8,822 bases of DNA from Planctomycetaceae bacterium. GTDB lineage: Bacteria > Planctomycetota > Planctomycetia > Pirellulales > Thermoguttaceae. The stretch spans positions 1 through 8,822 of the forward strand of contig DOMV01000014.1 in NCBI GenBank assembly GCA_003509805.1. The letters are read 5' to 3'. The translations under genes were made by a program, and so were the position numbers. The stretch's first letter is position 1. Each line of letters starts with the position of its first letter. Shown here one piece after another: positions 1 through 5,981 of the stretch. Below the pieces are notes generated by a model, which had not been told where the DNA came from, made no database searches, and worked only from the letters and a program-made list of their open reading frames with translations.

Positions 1-18
1 ATTAGGATTGGTCGGGTA

Positions 19-81
19 CTAGACCACGGCATAGCCTTTCTCTTTCGAGAGCTTCGGGGGACGATTTTTGAGTTTCGGCAT
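19..81 (-). pseudogene. Probable remnant of a tyrosine recombinase/integrase N-terminus
   Basis: An ATG at 81 opens a 20-codon frame, MPKLKNRPPKL then SKEKGYAVV, closed by TAG at 21-19. A good Shine-Dalgarno (AAAGGAG) sits 5 nt upstream of the ATG. From memory, tyrosine recombinases of planctomycetes often begin MPK.K..PPK..K...YAVV and continue as V-Y-x-N-G-K with a tyrosine and LG. Here the stop falls at that point, and the codons after it (YPTNPN), as well as the two other frames, do not restore the expected sequence. The frame is therefore probably a gene cut by a deletion or insertion, keeping only its start and ribosome-binding site. It lies about 110 bp downstream of tRNA-Lys, a usual integrase neighbour. 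A TTGACT -35-like box lies at 180-175 but no good -10 follows. The assignment rests on 20 residues at a window edge; a short peptide of other origin is possible. Confidence 0.45.
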
Positions 82-191
82 GATTTCTCCTTTCCGCCAA
101 GCCACAAATTTTGCGGTTTGTGCTTTTTAGGTTTTCAGAAATCACGCGGTTTTAAGAGTCGCAAACGCTTATGGAGTCAAGAGTTAGAAAA

Positions 192-264
192 TGCCCCCGG
201 AAGGACTCGAACCTTCGACCCACGGATTAAGAGTCCGTTGCTCTACCAACTGAGCTACAAGGGC
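192..264 (-). tRNA. trnK: tRNA-Lys (anticodon CUU)
   Basis: Read on the minus strand, a full cloverleaf folds. The acceptor stem is GCCCTTG with CGGGGGC (two G-U pairs), followed by discriminator A at 192. The D arm is GCTC-AGTTGGTA-GAGC. The anticodon arm is ACGGA-CTCTTAA-TCCGT, and the T arm is GAAGG-TTCGAGT-CCTTC. The anticodon CTT is at 231-229, reading lysine AAG codons. The variable loop is the short class I type. The 3' CCA is not encoded and must be added after transcription. The gene has its own promoter immediately upstream, so it is probably transcribed independently of the upstream membrane-protein gene. Part of the anticodon arm is repeated 75 bp away (152-160). Confidence 0.97.
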
Positions 265-274
265 AAGTCTCCCT

Positions 275-303
275 ATTCTATCCAACAACGGCTGCGCATT
301 CAA
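275..303 (-). promoter_or_regulatory. Sigma70-type promoter for tRNA-Lys
   Basis: On the minus strand TTGAAT (303-298) and TAGAAT (280-275) are separated by exactly 17 nt. The hexamers match the consensus at 4/6 (TTGACA) and 5/6 (TATAAT). The predicted start, about 7 nt beyond the -10 box, is near 268, only a few nucleotides before the mature tRNA 5' end at 264, leaving a very short leader for RNase P. Confidence 0.65.
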
Positions 304-370
304 GGGGGCGGAGGGCCGTTTTTCGCCGTGCCACCCCAATCCATTTTGAATGTATGCAAGCCGGGAGCGT

Positions 371-402
371 AACAGTGTAAATCGGCAACAGTGTGAATCG
401 AC
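371..402. repeat. 16-bp direct tandem repeat, two copies
   Basis: AACAGTGTAAATCGGC (371-386) is followed directly by AACAGTGTGAATCGAC (387-402), identical at 14 of 16 positions. It lies in the spacer between the end of the membrane-protein gene and the tRNA promoter, about 70 bp upstream of the tRNA -35 box. It could be a paired protein-binding site or a chance slippage duplication. Nothing else in the window shares it. Confidence 0.6.
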
Positions 403-458
403 CGAGCGTTATGTATACCGTCATCCAGCGACAAATCGTCCTTTTGCCAGATCCTCAC

Positions 459-483
459 CCGGGATTGGAAATGAAAATCCCGG
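459..483 (-). terminator. Hairpin just after the stop of the membrane-protein gene
   Basis: On the minus strand CCGGGATT (483-476) pairs perfectly with AATCCCGG (466-459), an 8-bp stem with a 9-nt loop. It begins 4 nt after the TGA stop at 490-488. The position suits a transcript 3' end, but no T-run follows (GTGAGGATC does), so it is not a canonical intrinsic terminator. It may be a transcript-stabilising hairpin or support Rho-dependent ending. Confidence 0.4.
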
Positions 484-487
484 CCGA

Positions 488-2872
488 TCAGAAATAACGG
501 TTGAGCGTAATCCTGGCCTCGCATTCAAACTGTTTCTGGTTGAAAATCGGCACGCAAAAGCCGAAGCCGAGATTGTTCTTGCGGTTGATCAGGAAATGGG
601 ACGCGAAGGTAAGGTTGAGGTATTCCTCCGTACTCCTGCGGGCGATCGTGATCCGTTCCGAGGATTTGCCGTCCAACGACGTGAACGATCCGGAAATATC
701 CTTCGCTTTGCCGAGCGATTGCGTGTAGTGAAGTTCGGCGGAAACGTTGACGCCGTTGATCCCCCGACGTTTGCCGAAATCGCGGTAAAGCCAGCGTCCG
801 ACAATGCCGCTGAGGTACGCATAGGTACACTCGTCCCAGGTCCCGAATTTTCGCATGGAGTTCGTGTTCACATAATCGTAGAACATGATGTCGCTGCGAC
901 CGGCGCCGATATCGACCTGCGCGTATCCCTGCATGAAAAAGGCGTCGTTCGGCAAATACATGACGGCCAAATAGGGCATGAGATGAACGGTCGTGTTCTT
1001 CACTTCCAGAAAATTACGGGTAAGATCGGCCGAATTGCTCATGCTCCGCGGCTTCGAGGTCGGGAGGGAAATGCCCATTCCGGCCGACATCGCGAATCGT
1101 TGCGTCCGTTTGAGAAGAATTTTGAAATAAAACGTGACATCGCCGACCGTGCCGGTATCGTCTTTGCCGACTCCGTCGAGCGTCTGTGCGCAGTTGACCG
1201 TCCAACCGATGGGAACCCGGAGTTCGAAGGACGCCCTGTTGTTTTTCAGGAAAGCCCATTCAACGCCCGGCGTCAGCCGGTTGATATTCGCCTTGCTGTT
1301 GGTTACCGGCGACTGGCTGAAGTAATTGTAATCGAGGATGAACCGGGTCTGGGGGATAGGGCTCATGTTTTCCGAAACTTTGACCCTCCCCAGGACGTTA
1401 CGGACGAACACCGTTTCCGGTATCACGTAATCGTAATACAATTGGGCCTCGTTCGGCTGATATCCCTCCCCCGGATCGGCGAAAACGACGATATTGTCGG
1501 CGCCGTTGTCGCCGTTGTCGACGATTTTCCCGTACAGGGTTCCCTCGGGCAAATAAACGGGGTTTTCCGTTTTGGAATTCCATTTCACGCGGGGGTCCTC
1601 AATGGTTCCGGCGGCGCTGACTTGATAAACGTTGCCGAAAACCCGGGAGTTGTCGGCGTCGAGAGAAACGTCGGAAGGAACGTACATCGCGACGATATCT
1701 TTAAGAAAGGTTCCGGTCGCGGCGTCGCCCGTCGGATTGGTAAACCACTCGGTCGGACCGTCGGGATAACCGATCGTATTGACGATACCCGCATCGCCGG
1801 CGGAGACTTTCCAGGAAAAAGTGCCTCCCCGATAGGCGTCGGAGCGCCCGACGGGAGAACCATCGGGACCTTTCAAGTCGGTAAGGTCGAAATTCCTGTA
1901 TCCATTGCTGTCATAAGTGCCGTCCCACTCCGCTTTTGCGGTGTAACGAATGCTTCCCGATCCCGTGACCCGGTTGTTCATCCCGGGGCCGAAAGCGTCC
2001 CCCATCGATTCAACCCCGTAGCCCATGGAATAGATACCGCTCGTTTCGTAGGGCGAACAAGGAGCAACATGACGAGGATGGGAATAGGCCAAATGGGCGG
2101 CATGATGGCGGATCATTTCCGTCTCATATTCCGACTGCTCCTTCTCGATTTCTTTTCGCCGATGGAATTCGCGTTCGAACCGCCTTCTTTTTTGTTCTTT
2201 TTCCGAAAGGTTGCCGAGGTCTTCTTCCTTGGCGGTATCGATGCTCGCCAGGCGTTGCCGCACGTGATTCGTCGGCTCGGGGACAGGGGGGGCATGGTAG
2301 GGGGTATGGTATTGCGGAAACATGCCCGGCTGATGATCCCTATAACCTTGGGGATAGAAGCCGTCATGGGGCGATGTGGGCGGAAGTTGTTGGACAGGTT
2401 GATGATATGCCGTTTGCGGAGACGCCGCCTGGTAAGGAAACACGGGATATTGACCCGGTAACCGATACTCCGCGGGACGCTGTGCCAATTGTTGTTGTGC
2501 CAATTGTTGTTGCGACAATTGCTGCTGAACTGCCTGGTGTTGCGCCTGTTGCTGGTGGGCCAATTCCTGCTGTACCGCCTGCTGCCCCTCGAATCCCTGC
2601 CGGCCGTAAACACCGCTGTTGAAAAGAAAATCCGCATTACGCCAAAAGGAAAGATGTTCCGGCATCACGGTACATTGACATGCCGGACTTCCGACGATTT
2701 GACCACATTGCGTACATCGTGTCGCCTTGTGTCCTTTGAGCGCGGATCCTGTCAGCATGAACCGTAACCGACTCGGCCGATCCGGGGGCGGAGGATTTTG
2801 CGCGGAGACCCCTTCGGACAAAATCGTCAGAACTCCCGCAATCACAACAAGTTTGATAGCAATGTGGTTCAC
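488..2872 (-). CDS. Exported protein with Cys motif, Gln-rich and helical N-terminal half and C-terminal outer-membrane beta-barrel
   Basis: A 794-aa protein. Residues 1-24 form a signal peptide (short basic start, hydrophobic core, VSA-Q cleavage site). Residues 53-67 carry CTQC...CQC, a possible metal-binding knot. Residues 97-131 are Gln/Ala/Leu-rich with QQQLA repeats, and 135-200 are Pro/Tyr/His-rich. Residues 203-258 are a highly charged, probably helical or coiled-coil segment. Residues 300-490 look like a beta-rich extracellular or periplasmic region rich in Gly and Asp. From about 495 (SENMSPIPQTRFILDYNYF) to the end, amphipathic strands alternate with turns, and the last residues RITLNRYF end in Phe as outer-membrane barrel proteins do. 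I recall similar barrel segments in planctomycete proteins of unknown function. The start is a GTG at 2872 with GGAGG 6 nt upstream; no nearby in-frame ATG keeps the signal peptide. It is monocistronic as far as seen. A role in outer-membrane transport or surface structure is inference. A 703-aa open frame runs antisense over it but looks like a codon shadow. Confidence 0.7.
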   Translation of the reverse strand: MNHIAIKLVVIAGVLTILSEGVSAQNPPPPDRPSRLRFMLTGSALKGHKATRCTQCGQIVGSPACQCTVMPEHLSFWRNADFLFNSGVYGRQGFEGQQAVQQELAHQQQAQHQAVQQQLSQQQLAQQQLAQRPAEYRLPGQYPVFPYQAASPQTAYHQPVQQLPPTSPHDGFYPQGYRDHQPGMFPQYHTPYHAPPVPEPTNHVRQRLASIDTAKEEDLGNLSEKEQKRRRFEREFHRRKEIEKEQSEYETEMIRHHAAHLAYSHPRHVAPCSPYETSGIYSMGYGVESMGDAFGPGMNNRVTGSGSIRYTAKAEWDGTYDSNGYRNFDLTDLKGPDGSPVGRSDAYRGGTFSWKVSAGDAGIVNTIGYPDGPTEWFTNPTGDAATGTFLKDIVAMYVPSDVSLDADNSRVFGNVYQVSAAGTIEDPRVKWNSKTENPVYLPEGTLYGKIVDNGDNGADNIVVFADPGEGYQPNEAQLYYDYVIPETVFVRNVLGRVKVSENMSPIPQTRFILDYNYFSQSPVTNSKANINRLTPGVEWAFLKNNRASFELRVPIGWTVNCAQTLDGVGKDDTGTVGDVTFYFKILLKRTQRFAMSAGMGISLPTSKPRSMSNSADLTRNFLEVKNTTVHLMPYLAVMYLPNDAFFMQGYAQVDIGAGRSDIMFYDYVNTNSMRKFGTWDECTYAYLSGIVGRWLYRDFGKRRGINGVNVSAELHYTQSLGKAKDISGSFTSLDGKSSERITIARRSTEEYLNLTFASHFLINRKNNLGFGFCVPIFNQKQFECEARITLNRYF
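2483..2527 (-). repeat. 15-bp tandem repeat coding for QQQLA/QQQLS
   Basis: Three head-to-tail 15-bp units occur within the Gln-rich tract of the membrane-protein gene. Two are identical (TGCCAATTGTTGTTG on the plus strand) and one is diverged. The multiple-of-three unit keeps the frame, so copy number could change the length of the Gln tract without breaking the gene. Confidence 0.75.
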
Positions 2873-2878
2873 AACCAG

Positions 2879-2883
2879 CCTCC
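2879..2883 (-). promoter_or_regulatory. Shine-Dalgarno that fixes the GTG start of the membrane-protein gene
   Basis: GGAGG on the minus strand lies 6 nt before the GTG at 2872-2870. The spacing is ideal, and translation from this GTG gives a complete signal peptide, which supports the non-ATG start. Confidence 0.65.
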
Positions 2884-3153
2884 GTTCCGATCATTCCACT
2901 TTGTCCCGCATCTCCAAGAAAGACGGGGACTCTCGTGCCTCATCGACATTTCTTCCAGTAAAATTTGAGGAATTATGGACGGTGGTACTCTTTTTAACCG
3001 AGAAATCGCCCTTTCCCGTCCGGATTTATCGGTCTTCAGGCTGAAAATCGAACATGAGGCGACCGTGCTGCTGCCTGAAGGTCTGGGCTTACTGGGACTT
3101 TTTACAAAAGTCCGGCGCGCCCTCGTTTCGTTTTTTATCTGAAGATCAATAGA
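2884..3153. other. Intergenic region upstream of the membrane-protein gene, with two dyads
   Basis: No credible gene is visible here; the short open frames lack coding character. Two inverted repeats stand out. At 3031-3083, CTTCAGGC (3034-3041) pairs with GCCTGAAG (3073-3080); the stem extends to 11 pairs with G-T wobbles around a 31-nt loop. At 3095-3113, GGACTTTT and AAAAGTCC form a perfect 8-bp palindrome with a 3-nt centre (TAC), without a T-tract on either strand, so it looks more like a protein-binding site than a terminator. A CATAAT box on the minus strand (2977-2972) could be a -10 element for the downstream gene, but no matching -35 is evident. Confidence 0.45.
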
Positions 3154-3300
3154 CCGTAAACGGCCTGACAATCCTCTCGTGCCCAATCGCCTGCCGCCTG
3201 AACGATCCGCTTATGTCATTGCACAAACAGAATTTAGAGTCGAGTAAGTGCGGCAGGCTGACTTGACCGAATGTCCGTTTTCATTGCGTTGCCAGCATAT
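3154..3300 (+). repeat. Structured dispersed repeat, copy A
   Basis: This stretch matches, in inverted orientation, the sequence at 5791-5950. By eye, 3191-3300 aligns without gaps to minus-strand 5900-5791 at about 91 of 110 positions. Similarity continues with small indels to GTAAACGGC at 3156-3164. The best conserved block is 3250-3290 (CGGCAGGC, ACTTGACCGAATGTCCGTTT). Inside the copy, GCCTGCCGC (3189-3197) is the exact complement of GCGGCAGGC (3250-3258), a 9-bp stem closing a 52-nt interior. It lies between the 3' end of rarD (stop at 3346) and the upstream region of the membrane-protein gene. It may be a non-autonomous mobile or REP-like element, or a structured RNA. A short frame starting MRQADLTECPF arises from it in both copies, but I do not regard it as a gene. 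Confidence 0.8.
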
Positions 3301-3345
3301 ACCTTGCGGAACAGAGGAAATGAGAAAAATGCGCAAAACAGGCGG

Positions 3346-4224
3346 CTACTCCGCCCGAAATGTGCTTTTCGAATCTTCATTTCGCAAGGAATCAATCGTA
3401 AACAAGATCAAGGCAACCCAGATCAAACCGAAGCATACCCATTGGGCCGGCGCCATCGGTTCCTTGAAAACCAACACGGCCGTCAGGAAATGGCAGGTTG
3501 GCGTGATATACTGGCACAGTCCCAAAGTGGAAAGTTTGACACGCAGGGCTCCCGCCCCATAAAGCAGCAATGTCAGTGCCGTGAGCGTCCCACAGCCGAA
3601 GAGCCAGAGAAATTGACGCGGATCGACGGCCCAAACCGTTTGAACGGAACCGGTGAACAGGATGTAAAAGAACACAAAGGGTGTTAAAAGCAAGGTTTCG
3701 ATGGTCAACGCCGTCAGGGAATCGGTCGGGCAGATTTTTTTCATCAACCCGTATAATCCGAATGTGACGGCGACGGAAAGCGCCCCCCAAGGAAGCGTCC
3801 CGACTTTCAGGGCGAAAATCAGGACTCCGAGCGCGGCGACGCCGATGGATGCCCACCGGAATTTGCCGAAACGTTCCCGAAAGACGAGCAGGGCGAGGAA
3901 AACCGTCAAAAGCGGGTTGATATAATATCCGAGACTGGCTTGAAGCGTGTTGCCGGTGTTGACCAGGACGATGAAAATAAGCCAATTGACACTCACGAGC
4001 AACGCGTTGACCATGAGCATTCCCAGGTTGCGGGGCGTCGCGAGTTGCCGGAACAACTCGTTTCCTTTTCCGCAGGCAAGCGTGAGCGGCAAAACGTGGA
4101 GCAGCGCGAAAAGCGTTCGAAAAACGAGAATGTCCATCGCCGACACGGAGGACATCTGCCTGAAATAGAGCGGGAAAAAACCCCAGAGCGAATAAGCCGT
4201 GATAATAAGAAGCGTTCCGTACAT
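3346..4224 (-). CDS. rarD: RarD-like permease of the EamA/DMT superfamily
   Basis: A 292-aa inner-membrane protein of normal length for RarD, with about ten predicted hydrophobic spans in two EamA halves. Recognisable family stretches are YSLWGFFPLYF (11-21), FRT (35-37), NWLIFIVLVNTGNTLQASLGYYINPLL (80-106, reading through the first-half signature), FRERFGKFRW (115-124), YGLMKK (158-163), LSTLGLCQYITPT (231-243) and FKEP..P..W (253-262). E. coli RarD has closely similar segments in the same order. RarD was named for chloramphenicol sensitivity/resistance; its real substrate is not settled, so the transported compound here is unknown. The ATG at 4224 is chosen because it begins the first membrane span; an upstream in-frame extension would run into the preceding gene. 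AAAGGA (4245-4240) overlaps that gene's stop and is 15 nt from the ATG, longer than usual, so translational coupling is likely. No clear terminator follows. Confidence 0.88.
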   Translation of the reverse strand: MYGTLLIITAYSLWGFFPLYFRQMSSVSAMDILVFRTLFALLHVLPLTLACGKGNELFRQLATPRNLGMLMVNALLVSVNWLIFIVLVNTGNTLQASLGYYINPLLTVFLALLVFRERFGKFRWASIGVAALGVLIFALKVGTLPWGALSVAVTFGLYGLMKKICPTDSLTALTIETLLLTPFVFFYILFTGSVQTVWAVDPRQFLWLFGCGTLTALTLLLYGAGALRVKLSTLGLCQYITPTCHFLTAVLVFKEPMAPAQWVCFGLIWVALILFTIDSLRNEDSKSTFRAE

Positions 4225-4243
4225 GGGCGGCGAGACGATTCCT

Positions 4244-5734
4244 TTACGTCGTTTTTTTGCTACAAAAATCAACGAGCCGGAGAAACGCATAAGCGGCCGG
4301 GGTTGCCAAAAGCAGCATCGCGGGGGTTCGATACCTGATCGATGCGACAAAAACGACGTGAAGCATCGTAATATAAATCGCGGGCGCCAAAAGGAGCCGA
4401 TATTCCATGCCCCATTCCATACCCCGGCGAAAAATCATGACCGAACCGAGGAGCCCGAACAGCAGCACCGGAACATAGGACAGGAAAACGACCGCTTGGA
4501 CGGCCGGAGAGGAAAACGCCGGTTCGTTCGGTCGGCAGTTCCACAACCGGTGAAATTTGTGCAGGGCCAGGCGAAGGACCGCCCCCGGATTTTCCGCGGC
4601 CCAAGCCAGCGCCGCTCGTTTCATTTTGGTGTCGACGTCGTATTCGTAGGTCGGTGAATCAAGCGGCTCGGAATCGCGAAACCGGGCGACGAAACGCATG
4701 TCGCTTGAGCCGTCGGCCTCGGGATTCAAGCCGTCATACAGGCTTGCCCCGGTTTGCAAGGTCGTTGCGACGACGTGCCCGCTGACGCGATGGTTTCTCA
4801 AACACCAGGGAAACAGGCATATCGAAAAAACGGAAACGGCGATCAAATATCGGGTCAAATAGAGGGCCATCATGTCTCCCCGGGCGTGTTGCGCATCAGT
4901 TTGGTTCGATGTTCGGCAAAGACGGCCGGTATGCTGAAACCGGATGCCCCTTCCCGAAGCCGACGATTCGGGAACTCGCCCCCCGGAAACGAATCTGCCG
5001 GAAAGGTCAACGAGCGGCCGGACGAAAAACGCAACCGGATTCGGTACGATATATCCGAGACATTGAAGGACGATGACGAAGGGAGGGAAATAAAACCATG
5101 CCGGCCGCAAATAAACACATGCGGCGCTCGATAATCCGAGCATCGCGGCGAGTAAAAACGAAACGTTTCGAACGGTCGGAACGGCCGAACGACTTGCTTG
5201 GAACATGCGCGACCAGCAATAAATCTGCATCAGCATGAAAAAACCGAAGGGGGCCTCCGACAAAATCAACACGGAGGAGACGACTTGCAAGGGATCGACG
5301 GCGACATAGGACGCCGCCAGCAAGGGCAGGATGTCGCGGGCTTGTCGCGATAACGTTGAATCCCCGGAAAAAAGCCGCGAGGCCAGCAACCAGGCGGCCC
5401 AAACGGTCGACACGCCGAACGCGACGCTCAATAAACGCCCGAAAAGAACCGGGGGATTGTCGCCACCGAACAAGAAAAGCGGGGCGAGTAAACACGGATA
5501 GCCGGGCATGCGGAATATCCTGAATTCGCCCGACGCCCCGTATGCGTACGGTTTGCCCTGCGCGATTTGGCGGCCCAAATCCCAGTAGGTCTCGCTGTCC
5601 CCGAAAAAAAACGGGGGTTCCACACGGCGTTCCCAATAGAACAGCATCCCGATGCGCAAAAAAAGGGCGACCAGGAGAATCGAAGCGAGAAAAAACGGGA
5701 TCGAGGGCTTTTTTCCGGAAACGAAACACCTCAT
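4244..5734 (-). CDS. GT-C type membrane glycosyltransferase (ArnT/PMT-like, family 39/83 style)
   Basis: A 496-aa polytopic membrane protein. A first membrane span (11-34) is followed by a periplasmic loop with FFFGDSETYWDLGRQIAQGKPY (43-64, given as the key stretch D46, E48, Y50, R55) and RIFRMPGYP (72-80). GT-C enzymes carry acidic catalytic residues in this first loop. Further hydrophobic spans occur near 82-120, 135-175, 190-230, 292-312, 411-435 and 445-485, ending in RYRTPAM (467-473), a common ending for this family. Such enzymes move a sugar from a lipid-phosphate carrier to a lipid or protein on the outer face of the inner membrane; donor and acceptor cannot be read here. A long polar loop (about 240-290) is Ser/Arg/Gly-rich and may be lineage-specific. 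The ATG at 5734 keeps the first span, but no Shine-Dalgarno is visible; a TATAAT overlaps the start codon (TATAATG). It probably forms an operon with rarD, 19 bp downstream. Confidence 0.75.
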   Translation of the reverse strand: MRCFVSGKKPSIPFFLASILLVALFLRIGMLFYWERRVEPPFFFGDSETYWDLGRQIAQGKPYAYGASGEFRIFRMPGYPCLLAPLFLFGGDNPPVLFGRLLSVAFGVSTVWAAWLLASRLFSGDSTLSRQARDILPLLAASYVAVDPLQVVSSVLILSEAPFGFFMLMQIYCWSRMFQASRSAVPTVRNVSFLLAAMLGLSSAACVYLRPAWFYFPPFVIVLQCLGYIVPNPVAFFVRPLVDLSGRFVSGGRVPESSASGRGIRFQHTGRLCRTSNQTDAQHARGDMMALYLTRYLIAVSVFSICLFPWCLRNHRVSGHVVATTLQTGASLYDGLNPEADGSSDMRFVARFRDSEPLDSPTYEYDVDTKMKRAALAWAAENPGAVLRLALHKFHRLWNCRPNEPAFSSPAVQAVVFLSYVPVLLFGLLGSVMIFRRGMEWGMEYRLLLAPAIYITMLHVVFVASIRYRTPAMLLLATPAAYAFLRLVDFCSKKTT

Positions 5735-5737
5735 TAT

Positions 5738-5767
5738 ACTGAAAATTACTGAAAACCACTGAAATTT
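5738..5767. repeat. 10-bp tandem repeat, three units, abutting the glycosyltransferase start
   Basis: On the plus strand ACTGAAAATT (5738-5747), ACTGAAAACC (5748-5757) and ACTGAAATTT (5758-5767) follow one another with an exact 10-bp period. Read in gene direction this is a series of TTTTCAGT-like units ending 4 bp before the ATG. The period is close to one helical turn, which would suit a protein-binding array or an A-tract-type bend, and the units replace the expected ribosome-binding site. Confidence 0.7.
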
Positions 5768-5786
5768 CCGTGCCCCCAGGACACGG
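5768..5786 (-). other. Compact hairpin upstream of the glycosyltransferase gene
   Basis: On the minus strand CCGTGTCC (5786-5779) pairs with GGGCACGG (5775-5768): eight pairs including one G-U, with a TGG loop. It sits between repeat copy B and the 10-bp tandem repeat, and copy A lacks it. It is followed by AAATTTC, not a T-run, so I do not call it a terminator. It could be part of a structured leader. Confidence 0.55.
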
Positions 5787-5790
5787 CTCG

Positions 5791-5950
5791 TTATACTGGA
5801 AACGCGATGAAAACGGACATTCGGTCAAGTCCGCCTGCCGCACTCACTCGCCCATAACTTCGGTTCATATAATGACCTAAACGGATCGTTCGAGCGGCAG
5901 GCGGTTATGCGAGGGATTGTGCGCGGGAACGGTTTCATGCCGTTTACAGT
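5791..5950 (-). repeat. Structured dispersed repeat, copy B
   Basis: This is the minus-strand counterpart of copy A (3154-3300). It opens with GTAAACGGC (5947-5939) and runs to CCAGTATAA (5799-5791). Its internal palindrome is longer and perfect: CCGCCTGCCGC (5904-5894) pairs with GCGGCAGGCGG (5841-5831), 11 bp. A smaller dyad lies inside: G5877/C5862, G5876/C5863 and T5875/A5864. Relative to copy A it has about a dozen extra bases near 5934-5921. It lies in the 247-bp spacer between the nuclease gene and the glycosyltransferase gene, pointing in the direction of transcription. At its outer edge CGTTTA (5957-5952) and TAAACG (5946-5941) make another small hairpin after the nuclease stop, a weak candidate for transcript ending. 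Confidence 0.8.
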
Positions 5951-5981
5951 ATAAACGATCACGCATCGCTCAACAGGGAGA

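Noticed and set aside
98..128. Hairpin CACAAA/TTTGTG followed by a T-run on the plus strand, terminator-like
   Set aside because: No plus-strand gene ends here; the stem is only 6 bp plus weak extensions, and both neighbouring features are on the minus strand.
350..2461. A 703-codon open frame on the plus strand
   Set aside because: It lies fully antisense to the membrane-protein gene, which has a signal peptide, repeats and a barrel ending. The antisense translation has no domain, is rich in Arg/Gly/Val as expected from complement codons, and starts without a ribosome-binding site.
2869..3186. A 105-codon minus-strand frame in the gap before the membrane-protein gene
   Set aside because: It has low-information composition, no ribosome-binding site recognised, and overlaps both dyads and repeat copy A.
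5007..5843. A 278-codon minus-strand frame starting MRQADLTECPF
   Set aside because: It begins inside repeat copy B and then overlaps the glycosyltransferase gene out of frame, with an Arg-rich shadow translation. The similar start at 3248 is explained by the repeat's homology, not by a conserved gene.
3154..5950. CRISPR array or defence island suggested by the repeated sequences
   Set aside because: There are only two long, inverted, imperfect copies with genes between them, no short regularly spaced repeats, and no cas or defence genes. The nuclease is AddB-like, not Cas4.
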